DNA of 64,000 nucleotides from Sipunculus nudus (Eukaryota; Annelida; Sipuncula; Golfingiida; Sipunculidae), in assembly GCA_026874595.1 (NCBI GenBank), contig CM049316.1:4294339-4358338 (forward strand). The letters are read 5' to 3'. Below, one piece after another: positions 38,545 to 50,335 of this stretch; the first letter of the stretch is position 1; each line of letters opens with the position of its first letter. Both the position numbers and the translations under genes were made by a program. The notes under the pieces were generated by a model. That model ran no database searches and had not been told where the DNA came from. It worked only from the letters and a program-made list of their open reading frames with translations.

Positions 38545-38680
38545 GGCCTGCATGTTGACGACTGGTAGTCAGTAAGGGTGGAGGAAACCAGAGGACTCGG
38601 AGAAAACCATCTCAACCTACCAGAGTCACCAGCAGAGAAAGCCTAGTGTTTACCACTCGGCTGTCCATGCCCCAAATAAA
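38545..38680 (-). mobile_element. Decayed tRNA-related SINE, minus strand
   Basis: Read on the minus strand it starts GGGGCATGGACAGCCGAGTG, which holds an A-box-like GCCGAGTGGTAA (plus coordinates 38648-38663). It continues to GGTTTTCTCCGAGTCCTCTG and GTTTCCTCCACCC. That last phrase resembles a tail (GGTTTTCTCC...GGTTTCCTCC) that I know from dispersed repeats in molluscs and fish. The B box is degraded and no target-site duplication is evident. Confidence 0.5.
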
Positions 38681-38689
38681 GTTGTATTC

Positions 38690-39139
38690 TATCTATATAC
38701 AAATTAAATTCAACCAGAATCCTTATATGTAACGGATATTATTCTTATTTTATTTGTATTGTTTAACATTCTTAACCTAATTAGGAGAAACAACTACAGC
38801 CACTTTTAAACATTTTTAACATCTTTTGCAAAGTTTTATTTAGCAACCAACAAAAACTGAGACCTCAAGCCATATAAAATGTAAAGACAATTATAAAAAT
38901 GTAAATATATGAAATTTAAAACTTCATTGGCATGGTGTTTGTACCCAATAACCTTGTTTATCCACAAACATTTTCAGAAGAAGAGGGTGGCTTTTGTTCA
39001 AAGGCATTGTTTAGCCATAAAAGTTCACTGGGAACAGATAATGATGAATGAGATAAAACGGCACACCTGTTAAACAGAACAGGTGGTTAACAGCCCAGAG
39101 ATAAGTACAATAATAACCAAAATAAGTCAAATTAAAATA
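38690..39139. other. Unique AT-rich non-coding DNA
   Basis: Nothing recognised. Confidence 0.5.
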
Positions 39140-39550
39140 GCTTGAATGTTGGGATTTGGCAATGTTTGGTGCAAGTAAATAAGGAAGTGAATGGATGGCA
39201 AGAACAAATGGTTGACACGGTTTGGTGACAGATGAATTAGTTAGGGCAATGAATGGATGCATGGACAAGCTTGGCAATGTTAAGTGAATTAGGAATTGAA
39301 TGGAAGGCTTGAACACAAGCTTTGATATGGAATGTTGAAAGGTGAATTAGCAAAGTGAATGGATGCATGGCCAGGCTTGGCATTGTTTGGTGAATCAGAA
39401 AGTGACAACTGTAGCTAGCTGGAACATTTTGATTGTTTGGTAACAAGTAGATTTGGAAAGTGAATGGATCACCACAAAACTGGGCTTTGGCATTGTTTGG
39501 TGACATTTAAATTTTGAAAGTGTATGGGAAATAAATGGATGAAATGGTTC
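39140..39550 (+). repeat. Highly degenerate minisatellite, unit about 50-62 bp
   Basis: Recurring phrases GTGAATGGATGCATGG, CTTGGCATTGTTTGGTGA and AATTAG-AAAGTG. GAATGG-type starts fall at 39189, 39251, 39298, 39357 and 39462. Copies have drifted strongly, so this is an old array. Three overlapping minus-strand frames arise from it and are not genes. Confidence 0.8.
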
Positions 39551-40221
39551 TGAGTTCACTATATAGAGTCCACGTCTTGTTGGCCGCACTGTTTATGTAA
39601 AATTTAGCCAAAAGTGCTAATCATAAGTTCCACAAACGGTCTGTTCTAAGTTGCATAGTTCCAAGAAAACCAATCTGCTGGAACTTACCACCATGTTATA
39701 AGAGATAATGTAATGGAAACAAATGATTTGCCATATTCTCAATAATCCACAGCATCTCCATAAAAGTGGTATCTATCAAATGAACAGCACAATTTTTTTA
39801 ATTTGTAGCAAATTTGGTAATTTTTTTTTTAGTTTTTTTTTGTTAATTTCCCTCCTGTGTTCTTCATTGTGAACTCTGTAATATTGGATAAAAATGTCTA
39901 AGATACATCAAATCCAACCTTGACAGCAGAAAATCAGTCATATGCAATGAGCATTTAAATTTTTGCCATTTCAATATATCATGAGTTAATATGGTTTGAA
40001 CTGACAAAATTGCCTATTGTTACTATTTTTAAAGGAAAGCCCATCAATGTGAGTAAATACAGGCTGATTACCATACACAGCCTGACAAACAAAAACATTT
40101 TCAATTGAAACTGTAGTGTTTATGCATACTTGTAAGATAATGTACTTTGGCAAAGTAATCATAAAAAAGTATATAGAATCTAATCTGGCTGAAAAATGAA
40201 CAACACAGTGGATTTATTAAA
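39551..40221. other. Unique AT-rich non-coding DNA
   Basis: Nothing recognised. Confidence 0.5.
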
Positions 40222-40284
40222 GAGACATACTTCTATTCAGTCCATAAACAAGACACATACTTCTATTCAGTCCATAAACAGGAC
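40222..40284 (+). repeat. Two-copy 30-bp tandem duplication
   Basis: ACATACTTCTATTCAGTCCA followed by TAAACA occurs at 40225 and 40255 with a single later difference. Confidence 0.95.
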
Positions 40285-40626
40285 ACAACAAACAAGCTGA
40301 AATGAAACCAAGGACATTTCCTATAAGTCCCGATTTACTCTTACTTTCAAGATAACTTAATTATGTAATATATGTCCAAAAAAGCCACAGGAAAAGAACA
40401 ACATATATTAATCCTGTTTCAAAAGTAACAAAGGCAAACAAAAAGTATCTGTTGCACTGTTAAATTGTCTGTAATAAGTAAATTAGCTGAGATTTTTTTT
40501 TGTTTTTGTGAAACAGATATACGTAGATCTTGTCATGAATAAATATAGTTTAAAAGTTTTGTACATAAATTCATAAAAACATTAACAAACATTTGAAAAT
40601 TCAGATCAACAAATTATCCATCTATA

Positions 40627-42048
40627 AAACAAGTGACCCATGGGTCATGACGCTCAGCCGACTGACATGTTGACAATATGTCCTTACACAGACAACTAAT
40701 TAAGGTAATGTAGGTGGCATCATTGTTCATGCATATTAGCTTAAGTTCATCAAGACCCATAAGCACAACAAATCTAATGACAAACCAACCTGCCTTTCAT
40801 GAGTAATTTTGCAATTTGTGTGTATTTTGCATTATTTGTAGGGTGCTCAAACATACCCCAAAACTCTGAGAAAATAGTTCACTGTTACCTAATTTCAGGT
40901 TTCTGGGGAGAACTTTTGAGGAACTCTCAGGATGTCAAGTTAGAAGATTCTGGGCCCAAAGGTTATGATTTGTGCCCCTCTTTGGTTTCAAATTTTCAAT
41001 TATTCTGAGGGGTGCTTATATTTATAAGCCCAATAGCTCAATAAATATGGGTAACACAGACCTAAATACACGTTTCCAAGGAGATTTTCATTGACCTCCC
41101 TCGATTTTAGGTTAGAAGATTCCAGGTCCAATGTTTATGATTTGTGCCCTGCTTTGGTATCAAATTTTTAATCATGATGGGGGTGCTTATAAGCCCAATA
41201 GCTCAGAGAATATGGGTAACAGAGACCTAATTTCAGGTTTCCACAGAGACTTTTCATGTACCTCTCTGGTTGCAAAGTGAGAAGATTCTGTGTCTAATTG
41301 TTACGATTTGAGCCCTGTTAACAGATGACCACATCTTTTAAGGTCTCAAAAATTGATTAAAAAAAAGTAAAAAATAAAAAAAAGGTGGCACCACCAGTCT
41401 GCAGAAACTGATGAAAAACTCCATGATGAATATCCATGCAAAGAATCATGGTGATCAATGCATTAGTTGTTCAGATACTTGAGCTTTTGTATCAAATTTT
41501 TCATTATTCTGGGGGGGTTCTTCGGAGCCCCATAGCTGGAAGAATATGGGTAACAGAGACCTAATACCAGGTTTCCAAGAAGACTTTTCATGGACCTCTC
41601 TGGATATAAAGTGAGAAGATTCCAGGTCCAGCGTTTTCGATTTGTGCCCTGTTAACAGATAAAAGAATCTTTAGGGTCTCAAAATAGAGAAAAAAAAAAT
41701 CGTTAAAAAATCGAAAAAAAGTACAGGTGGCGCCACCAGTCTGCAGAAACTGATAACACACTCCATGATTATTATCCATGTAAAGAATCATGGAGATCAA
41801 TGCATAAGTTGTTCAGATACTTGAGCTTTTGTATCAAATTTTTCACTATTCTGGGGGGTACTTCTGAGCCCCATAGCTAAAAGAATATGGGTAACAGAGA
41901 CCTAATTCCAGGTTTCCAAGGAGATTTTTCATGGACCTCTCTTGATGTAAAATTAGAAGATTCCAGGATGGTCTGATGGCTGGACAGACGACAAACAAAG
42001 AGTGATGGCTATAGCTCAGATGACTTACAGTCAGCTGAGCCAAAAAAG
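40627..42048 (+). mobile_element. GCTCAGCTGACT-family element, apparently complete
   Basis: Left end AAACAAGTGACCCATGGGTC holds the perfect palindrome TGACCCATGGGTCA (40634-40647). GCTCAGCCGACT follows at 40652-40663, inverse to AGTCAGCTGAGC at 42029-42040 with one mismatch. Inside are about five tandem units, the first three shortened. Full unit markers are GGTGGCACCACC at 41383 and GGTGGCGCCACC at 41726. The terminal tract is GACAGACGACAAACAAAGAG. No transposase. Confidence 0.88.
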
Positions 42049-42595
42049 TTATTTAAAGTCAATTTGTCAAAACAACTATTTGAATAATTGGAATTAAATA
42101 TGTGTACCTTATTGTCACAATATACTTTTTCATACAGGTAAAATCTCAATTTTTTTTTATAAAAAGGTAACAAACAAAAGACATAATATTATAATTGATT
42201 ATTGTAACAATTACAAATTTATGAATTAATTAAAGAAAAATAAATGCTGGATTTGTAATAACAATTCAAATTTACAATTAATACCAGAGGCAAGAAAATC
42301 TTGACTTGAACTTAACAGGCTGGTGTTATGTGTTCAGAATCCACCAATAACAAGCACTCATCAATCACAGCAACGGATTCATTCATACATTATTTACTAG
42401 AATCTGAGATGTGATTGGCTGTCTCTAACCACGTCTCATAAAGACTAATATTTTAGTATATATATTATAGAAATTGCTTTAAAGCTTCTTGAGACAATGT
42501 ATGAGAAAGGAAATCCACGATTGTAGACTGGTGGCAATACTTGATATTTTACGGGTCTGAAATTTGAAACTGCACATCCTCTCAGTTTCAGAGAC
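42049..42595. other. AT-rich non-coding DNA
   Basis: No gene seen. GTGATTGGCTG at 42411 is an isolated CCAAT-like motif. Confidence 0.45.
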
Positions 42596-43690
42596 AAATC
42601 TTCAGCAAAAAAAAGAAATGTTTATGCATGACAGTCCTATGACCTTAACCCATGACCTTTTGACCAAAAAACCTGAGAACTTAATATCCTTGAACTTGCA
42701 GCATTTAGATTATTGTAACAATCTTCTTTAAAATGTGGGTCAAGTGACCTTGACCACTGACTAGGTAACCTCAAAATCCACAGATTTCTTCATCTTTGGG
42801 CAAGTAAGCCATGTGTGAAAGATGGAAAGTTTGGGATGAAAAGTTTGATTTACAGTGCATCCACAATCTTTTTAAAGATATGGCTCCTGTGACCTTCACC
42901 ACTGACCTTTGGACCCTGAAAATCAAAATGTTTTTCACTTAAGATTTACTTAAGGGTCATTAATTAATCAAGTTTGAAGCCAATCTGTCTAGCCAAAGCA
43001 GCATTATCATCCATAAACTAGTTTGTGAAGGGATGGGCCCTGTGACCTTGACCTTTGACCCTATGACCCCTCATAAAAAAGAATCTTTTGGCAGGTGAGT
43101 AATATCTTGAAGATGGAAGGTTTGTGATAAAAAGATTGGATTGAAATGCAAACACATTCCTTTTAAAGAAATGGGTCCTGTGACCTTGACCTTTTATCCC
43201 TAAAATCAACAGGGTTCTTACTTTAGTGGTGAGCCATATATAAGTTAAATTTGAAACCAATATGTCATACTAAACTGGAGTTATCATCTGGAAACTAATT
43301 TGTAAACAGATGGCCCCTGTGACCTTGACCTTTTACCTTGTGACCCCAAATTCATTTATGCCCTCCCTCTACTTGCAAGTCAGCTAAATGTGCAAGATGG
43401 AAATTTTGGGATGAAAAGCTTGGCTTAAAATGCAGCCATAATCTTTTAAAATAAGTGGGTCTTGTGACCTTGACCTTTGACCTTATGACCCTAAATTTAT
43501 CAGGTTCTTTCTTTAGTGGCGGGCCAAATGTAAGTCAAGTTTGAAATCCATGTGTCAATACAACCTGGAGTTACCATCTGGAAACAAATTTTTCGTGGAT
43601 GGACGTCTGGACACACAGACAGACAGATGAACAAACAGACAGACAAGGTGATTACTATAGGGCATCTACTTGTGATTAATAAATACACCA
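42596..43690 (+). repeat. TGACCTTGACC repeat family, tandem internal structure
   Basis: The diagnostic phrase occurs at about 42641, 42744, 42889, 43041, 43179, 43319 and 43463, mostly 138-152 bp apart. Each is followed by an AAATC-AAA block and GATGAAAAG-TTGG-TTAAATGC. The right end carries ACAGACAGACAGATGAAC and GACAAGGTGATTACTATAGG. TGACCTTTGACC is intact at 43041 and 43463. On the minus strand this is GGTCAAAGGTCA, a direct repeat with one-base spacing. No protein-coding capacity. Confidence 0.85.
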
Positions 43691-43740
43691 TGTTTTGGGA
43701 CACTAGATGGATTCATAGCTGAGAAATTGACATGATTGAT
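43676..43740 (+). repeat. Module shared with 12631-12690
   Basis: TACACCATGTTTTGGGACAC then TAGATGGATTCATAGCTGAG. In both places it follows a TGACCTTGACC element. Confidence 0.7.
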
Positions 43741-43789
43741 GTCATTTTACAGTAATAAAATATAAAAATATTTGTAAAAATAGGAAAGA

Positions 43790-44096
43790 AATAAGGATGG
43801 CGCCACCACTTTTCGGGAACTGATAAAACTAGTAATGGTCAATACTAAAGGTAAGTTTCATGACAATCCATGCATACTCTTGGGGGTATCTACAAGCCAA
43901 ATAGCTCGGAGGATATAGGTTGTAGTGACCTAATTTCAGGTTTCCAAGGAGATTTTTTATTAACCTCCCTGGATGTTCACTTAGAAGTGTCTAGTAACAG
44001 CAGCTATGATTTGTGCCCTGCTAACGGACGGCCGGACGGACGGACGAAGTTCCATTCCTATACCTCAGTTGACTTACAGTCCGCTGAGCTAAAAAA
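43790..44096 (+). mobile_element. GCTCAGCTGACT-family 3' part, one unit
   Basis: Begins at the marker GGATGGCGCCACCACTT and runs through GGATATAGG and TTTCAGGTTTCCAAGGAGAT to GACGGCCGGACGGACGGACG and CCGCTGAGCTAAAAAACC. The left terminus is missing. Confidence 0.8.
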
Positions 44097-44200
44097 CCCT
44101 AAAGTGCCTGAATAGTGTGAACAACAGATGGATATATCCATGGACATCCAGACAGACAGATCTGGGTAACACCTGATTACTATGGAGGGACTTTAATCTT
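44097..44200 (+). repeat. Possible second right end of the TGACCTTGACC family
   Basis: GACATCCAGACAGACAGATC then CCTGATTACTATGGAGGGAC resembles the right end near 43620-43660. The GCTCAGCTGACT fragment at 43790-44096 may therefore be inserted in a TGACCTTGACC element. Confidence 0.45.
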
Positions 44201-46359
44201 AATAACATTGGTCAAGTCCATGTTCCCTTTGTTTTGGTTTGTAAGTAAAGAACCAAGAACTAAATGAATCTACTTATTCTTAGATTGGGATAATAATACA
44301 AGCAGAAATAATTTAAAACCAATAGCTGAAGATAAGACAAGAAATTGAGTCAATTTACCAAATAGAAATCCAAAGAAGACTGATGAGTAAGTCAGGAGGC
44401 GTTTCATCTCTTGATTAATTGTCCGACAAAAACTTAATTTTGTTTTGCAGGAAGTTGTAAGATTACTTTGAAGCAACATGAAAGAAACTTTGCGATGAAA
44501 AAATCTGTAGGTTTATCTGCAGCCACTGAAAAAATGCTGTCAAAAGTTTTTTTAGTTCTGCCTGTAAACCATTTTGCTAATTGAAATTGTACATCTCAGC
44601 GGAACTGTAACAAATTTTCCTGTCAGGCAATGTATGCAAATATAATATTTCAGTGACACTTTTTTTCTTTGGAATTTCTACGTATCAAATGTGAGATGTG
44701 GCTTGCATTCTAGATAACAGTGTGGATATCCAGGTTTCTAAGGAGGCATCCATGCAATAAGCTTATTTGGACCTCTCCGCTGCCTTGAATGCCAATAAAA
44801 GAAACTCGAGGCTCCATCAATCATAAGGTGATTTAATACTCTACCTCCACATTTGTACAGGTTTGTCATACCAACATGTTTGTTCTATGATGCACTCTGA
44901 GAACTACACTGAATTGCTGGTGATATATTATATTTTTCTGGATGGACAGGATAATTCATGTGTGTGATGAGAACAGTCAGCTCAGAGCAAAGACACTGAA
45001 CCATTGGCATCACTTCAGTTTTGAATTTTAATAATTCTCTGAACATGTGGTTCTTCTGACACAAAGACATGAATCTGTTCAACTGACAGAGCCAATTTGA
45101 AGGCAATATGAGTTCCTAAAGTATATATAAATGATTTATTAATATACATATATATGCATACCTGGAAATGATTTAACATGAGGAGTTAAAAGTACCTCCA
45201 AAAAATTTGGTCACTTTCAGCAATGCATCCTCCAACTGATATGAGATTATTTATTGATATGTTTCTTTCTGCAATAAAACTGTATTAATATAGACTGAGC
45301 TACAATGTTCATATATCAACAAAATGTGAAATGTAAAACATTTTGAGATGTGAATTAAAAGTACTTAAAGATCAAGACATTTATCAAAAAGGGTCATGGA
45401 AAAAGGTCAGTTTTTTCTTCCATCTGAGTTTTCATAACTTTATAATATCAGAAACAATTTGAATATGGAAGACTATTAATTTTTTTAAGGAAAGACTTGA
45501 CTTTTTCCACAGGAAAAAGTCCAGAGCTTAAAATGTCTTAAAGTTCATGAAGATTCCTGGCCTCACTTAAGCAAAGACTTGAGCATTTGAGGCAGCATGG
45601 TTAACATGTAAAACACATTTCCATTTGTACAGGAAAGACAAGCAAAATAAATGCTATCCTAATGGTCCTCGTTAAACCACCAGAAACGTACAAAGTGCTC
45701 ATGACATTTTACGGTTATTGCATCTGTCTGAATGGCATGCAGGAAAAAAAAACACAAGAATTTTTTCAGCAGAATCTAGATAATACACTGTGTCCCCTGA
45801 GGTTGGTCAGGATAAACCGCTTGAGTGGATTGTCTGGTGTCTGAACAATGCCAGCTTGTTTGCAATCTGTGATGATTTTATTTCATATATCTATTGGTAT
45901 CCCATGACGCAAAACTGCCAGAATGCTTTATTTCACTCGCTCAAATGTTATGTTAGGGACTATAACTATCTACTCTGCCAATATATGGGCTGTATGTCAT
46001 CAATGTATATACAATCCTTTAATTTTTTGCCAGATAAAGAGAGCAGTTTTGTCATTTCCTCACAAAGAACAAAGCAATGATTGAATGTTTCACCATTGAG
46101 GTTTTAGCATGAAATAAACAAGTATCTCAGTATCCTAACACATTTTTCATTCGGTCTTTTCATGGTTTTCAATATTTCAATTGGCCCTTGACCCACAGAG
46201 CTCAGTTGAATATTAAGTACAGGCCAAAAAAAGTATCCTGCCAATTAAAGCTTATAATACATACTCTTGAAAGCTTTACTTTATAAATGCCAGTGCTTTA
46301 CTCTGTGTGCCCCTTTCCTCTTTTTTTCCCCGAGTTATTACCATTCTACCAGAAATTTT
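44201..46359. other. Unique non-coding DNA
   Basis: No gene or clear repeat recognised. Confidence 0.5.
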
Positions 46360-46725
46360 AAACAAGAAAGTGACCCATGTGTCATGATGTTCAGCTGACA
46401 AGCATGACCTAGGATATAATGGTATAACATTCATAACTTTAAGTCCGTTCTGAAGAATTTGCTTTCTAATTTTCTTCAAACTTTGTATGATGACAAAAAT
46501 ATATATGTCTAGTATACATATATTACAAATTGGTCTAATTGCTAAACTAATAGGAACTAATAATGTGACACCTGTCAGTTTAAAACAATCACTGAAAGTG
46601 CAAAAATAAAAGAAATGTTACAGCTGGCACCACTGGTGTCATAAAATGCAAAAGTTGCAAATCTAAAATAATTGTACTTAGAAAATTTCAAGACAATCTG
46701 TATATGAATTACTGGAACAGTGATG
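46360..46725 (+). mobile_element. GCTCAGCTGACT-family 5' part
   Basis: AAACAAGAAAGTGACCCATG holds a near-palindrome at 46371-46384, then TTCAGCTGACAAG. A single unit marker AGCTGGCACCACTGGTGTCA lies near 46623. No right end found. Confidence 0.6.
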
Positions 46726-47165
46726 TTTTTGTATGAATTTATACTCAAATGAATGAACTATAGTGATATTCTACACCGTTATTCACATTTTTACAGATCA
46801 CTTTGATCAAATCCTGTTAAAATTTGCAGGGTCACAAAATTCATGTCAGATTAATGGAGAAAATTTCAATTTGATGGTCAAATTTATATGCCTGCTATTT
46901 TTGAAAGCCATCTGGGCAGAGAGTCCACTGAAATCTTCCATCAAGGATGCAGAGGTAAAAGCTTTCATAAAATCAATTTTTAGAGTAAATGTAATCAGAG
47001 AAGACTAGTGTGGCTTCAAGCTGAAATTTAAAAAAAAAACATTCTGTCAAATATTCAGTCCTCCATCTGGTTCAGGACGATAAACAACCTTTACCTTGTT
47101 ATGTGAGAATTTATAGGAATAGGCAAATTTACAACTTAGAAGGTATAAAACCTACATATCTCCTG
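46726..47165. other. Non-coding DNA
   Basis: No gene recognised. The 81-codon frame at 46763-47008 has no recognisable features. Confidence 0.4.
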
Positions 47166-47184
47166 TGGCTATAAGGATTTTTTT

Positions 47185-47400
47185 ATCGGGTTCGAGGGGC
47201 ATAAACCTGAGGTGCATCCAGTTATGAAAATAGAAAAGAGATATGACACCGGGACACTCTTAAATCTGCTGTCGTTATTTGCTGGATATCAGCCAATATG
47301 TGCCACCCCCAGGCCGGGTGAGCAGGTTAAGTGGCACCTGGTTGGTCTATCCCCCTTGAGTGGCCGACCCATTGTCCTAAATACTATTTTACTGTTATAC
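47185..47400. other. GC-richer island of unknown origin
   Basis: Includes CATTGTCC, GGCCGACCC, CAGGCCGGGTGAGCAGG and several CpGs within a strongly AT-rich region. A 66-codon plus-strand frame (47212-47412) is not recognisable. It could be a decayed retroelement or SINE body, an exon fragment, or a regulatory element. Confidence 0.25.
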
Positions 47401-47544
47401 ACTCTCACATAGCTTACCATGATTATTTCTTTGCAGTCATGGAGAGAACAAAAATCTGCCAATTGAAAAACTTAATCAAACAGAGTTGCTGATAGGTTTA
47501 GCCTTCTACATGGCCAATATAAAGCTCAATATTATTATTTAAAA

Positions 47545-47720
47545 GAAATTTGTGGCCCATGGGCCATGACAATCAGCTGAATTACTGAAGGCATCAAATC
47601 ATGCACATAAATAGTTAATTAAAGCTTAATAAATGTGTACGTAAAATTGGAATAGTGTTATGATAAATGTAGACCATGTTTAAGATTGAAAAGGACAGGG
47701 TGTTGATTGTTTTTTTTCCA
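47545..47720 (+). mobile_element. GCTCAGCTGACT-family 5' end, solo
   Basis: TGTGGCCCATGGGCCATGAC holds the perfect palindrome TGGCCCATGGGCCA (47553-47566), then ATCAGCTGAATT. Both arms differ from the usual TGACCC/GGGTCA by matched substitutions. No unit or right end follows. Confidence 0.6.
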
Positions 47721-49635
47721 TTTTTTAACTAACTTTTTTTTCTAAAGATAATTATTGGTGCTTCTTCAATTTAAGTGCACGAAGCTAAAGATAATATACA
47801 ATATGGTATATGCATGGTGCTCAAACAATGGCAAAATAAAACTTTAATTTAAGAACATGAACCAATTATATATAGGTATATTGAATTGGTACAATTGACC
47901 GGTAGCACACAATTTTCATCAAAATAAATGTGTCTTAACATAATCTTAAACACAGTCAATAAGTAAGGTTAACCAAAGGAGAAAAAATAAATACCCTGCA
48001 AATCTGGGTGAAGAAATCTGCCAATGAACAAATATTTTATTTGGATTTTTTTTTAGATACTGTCATGCCCATATTTCTAAACACTCCATCCAAATGCTGC
48101 TGATAATTTAAATCACTAAACCCAGGCTGAAAACTGATATTCACATTTCAACAATACCCTTCTGTCAGGTCTGATTCATGATCAGAGATACATTACCAGA
48201 CATAAACATATGCAATCATATTTGCCATTAATTCATTTTGGCTGAATACAAAAGTTTCCCAGCAAAACATTCCAGGCACACTGACTTACTATCTCCTATT
48301 CACCTCTTTTATGCAATGCTATGGTAGGTACTGTGAGTCCTCCCAGTCCATATGGGTCTGTTTACCATCAAGACAAGACCATGTGACCAGAGGTTTCATC
48401 AAATGCCCATGTGCAACAAACCCAAAACAAGGAGAAGCATTAAAGAAGAAACACAGAAGAAACAATGGTTGGAAGCTTTTTTTCTAGCTTTGTACAGCAA
48501 ACAGTTCTAGAACAAAATATTTACAGAGAACAATATATGTTGAGGAGAAAACACTATATACTTCATGTATATGTAACATACCTGGTGCGTGAATATGTCC
48601 CTTTAAATGGATAAATGATGAGATGCATGCTCCAATTAACAAGATCATCTCATGCTCTACCAAGTTTAATCTTGCTCTATAGACCTAATATGATCTTATC
48701 CAAATATCAATTTCTCTGATTGTATATACTCCCTGAAAATTAACATGGAACATCAACAGATTTATAGATTCTTCCACAAAAACTAGTATAATGATCATTA
48801 CCGAGACCAAAGCAGCTAACATGTCCTGGCATTGATCATGGCAGCAAAAAAGAAAGGTCAGTGTTTGTGGGTAATTTCTCATTTGATGTGAACCCTTCCT
48901 CTGCATGAATATCCTTAACAAATGGTCTTAATAAAGTGAAAATGCAAGGGTTATTGAAGTCAGCAACTGAAGAACCAACAGCTTTCTAGCCCCTGAAGAG
49001 ACAGCTTTTGTGGTATGTATGTTCTTTCTTTTACAAACAGAAAGTACAAGGATGAACAGGCACACTTTAAAGACCAGGAGGACCTTGTGGTAAGTTTGCT
49101 GACTCTAGGAATGGGATGTAGCCGAGTCTTTACAGGGCTTTGGACTACACAGTACAATGGTCAAAGGGTGCCTGTAAGACAAATGGTGAAATCTTGATTA
49201 AACCTTAGATGTCTTCTATAGATGTCTTCTATATTATTTCTAACCCTTGCATGTCAACTGAAAATCCAGAGGTCTTAATAAATAATTATAATTCATTATG
49301 TACTGTCATCTTCATGTAATAGGCAGCACCACCTGCATACTATGGACTATCCATTAAGAAAGTTGTTTGAACCTAATAAGCTGTCAGGGACAACATAGAC
49401 TGTAACCCCATGCAGTATAATTGCTTCTGCAAATCAGGGCGGTAATATCATAAAGTGTTACACTGACCAAAACCTGAATACGTCTTCATTCTTGTCAATG
49501 CATGCTGCTCATATTCTATATTTCCTATTTTCCTGAGCATCAAAAAAACATTCATGAACACATTTATGTCTTTATATCCAATGATAAAGAGAAAGAGCAG
49601 TAGTTTCTAAACTAATACTTATTGACATATCTTTT
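47721..49635. other. Unique AT-rich non-coding DNA
   Basis: Nothing recognised. Confidence 0.5.
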
Positions 49636-49639
49636 AAAG

Positions 49640-50335
49640 GGCAGAATAGACTGTAACAGACAATACATCATGAATGGAAACACATCGAGTTGTCACATTT
49701 TGAGATCAACACAATTTGAAGTTCCATAGAGATGCCATCTTGAAAATAATTTGATTGGATTTATGCTAATTTTTCCCTCTTCCTTTAAGCAATTATTTAC
49801 TTTGATATGAAAGCCAAAATATTTATACTTTATGACATATCTTGGAAAAAGCAGGAAAGATCATTACAGCCTGCAGAAAGTAGGTCAACACAGGTGGCAC
49901 CACCTGTAGGTCAAAATCATTTAGCAGTCACATGATCAATATTCCTGTGAAATTTGAAACTGAAGCAGCAGTTCCTAAGATAATTGGTAACAGACAATAC
50001 ATCATGTATGGAAACACATCAAGTTGTCAAATTTTGCGATCAACACAATTTGAAGTTCCGTGGAGATGCCATCTTGAAAATGACTTGACTAAATTTATAC
50101 TCAAAATATTCACTTTCCTCTAAGGAACTGTTAACTGTGATATGAAGGCCAAAATATTTATACTTTATGACTTATCTTGGAAAAATTTTTCAGCCAACAG
50201 AAAGTAGGATTAGCATAGGTGGCACCCTTGAAAGTTTATTTTTGCATGTTCATCCCATGATCAGTAATTCTGCAAAGTTTCATGAAGGCAGCTGCTGTGG
50301 CTGTTAAGTTATTTGGTAACAGATGGTAGACAGTT
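49640..50335 (+). repeat. Two tandem units of about 333 bp related to the GGTGGCGCCACC units
   Basis: GTAACAGACAATACATCATG begins at about 49654 and 49987. Each copy continues with GGAAACACATC-AGTTGTCA, CAACACAATTTGAAGTTCC and GCCAAAATATTTATACTTTA to a marker (CAGGTGGCACCACCTG at 49891; GGTGGCACCC near 50219). A third copy starts at about 50313 and stops. The unit length and marker match the GCTCAGCTGACT superfamily though the remaining sequence differs. Termini not found. Confidence 0.8.

Noticed and set aside
39011-39589. Three overlapping minus-strand frames with repeated histidine- and proline-containing phrases
   Set aside because: They arise from the degenerate minisatellite at 39140-39550.
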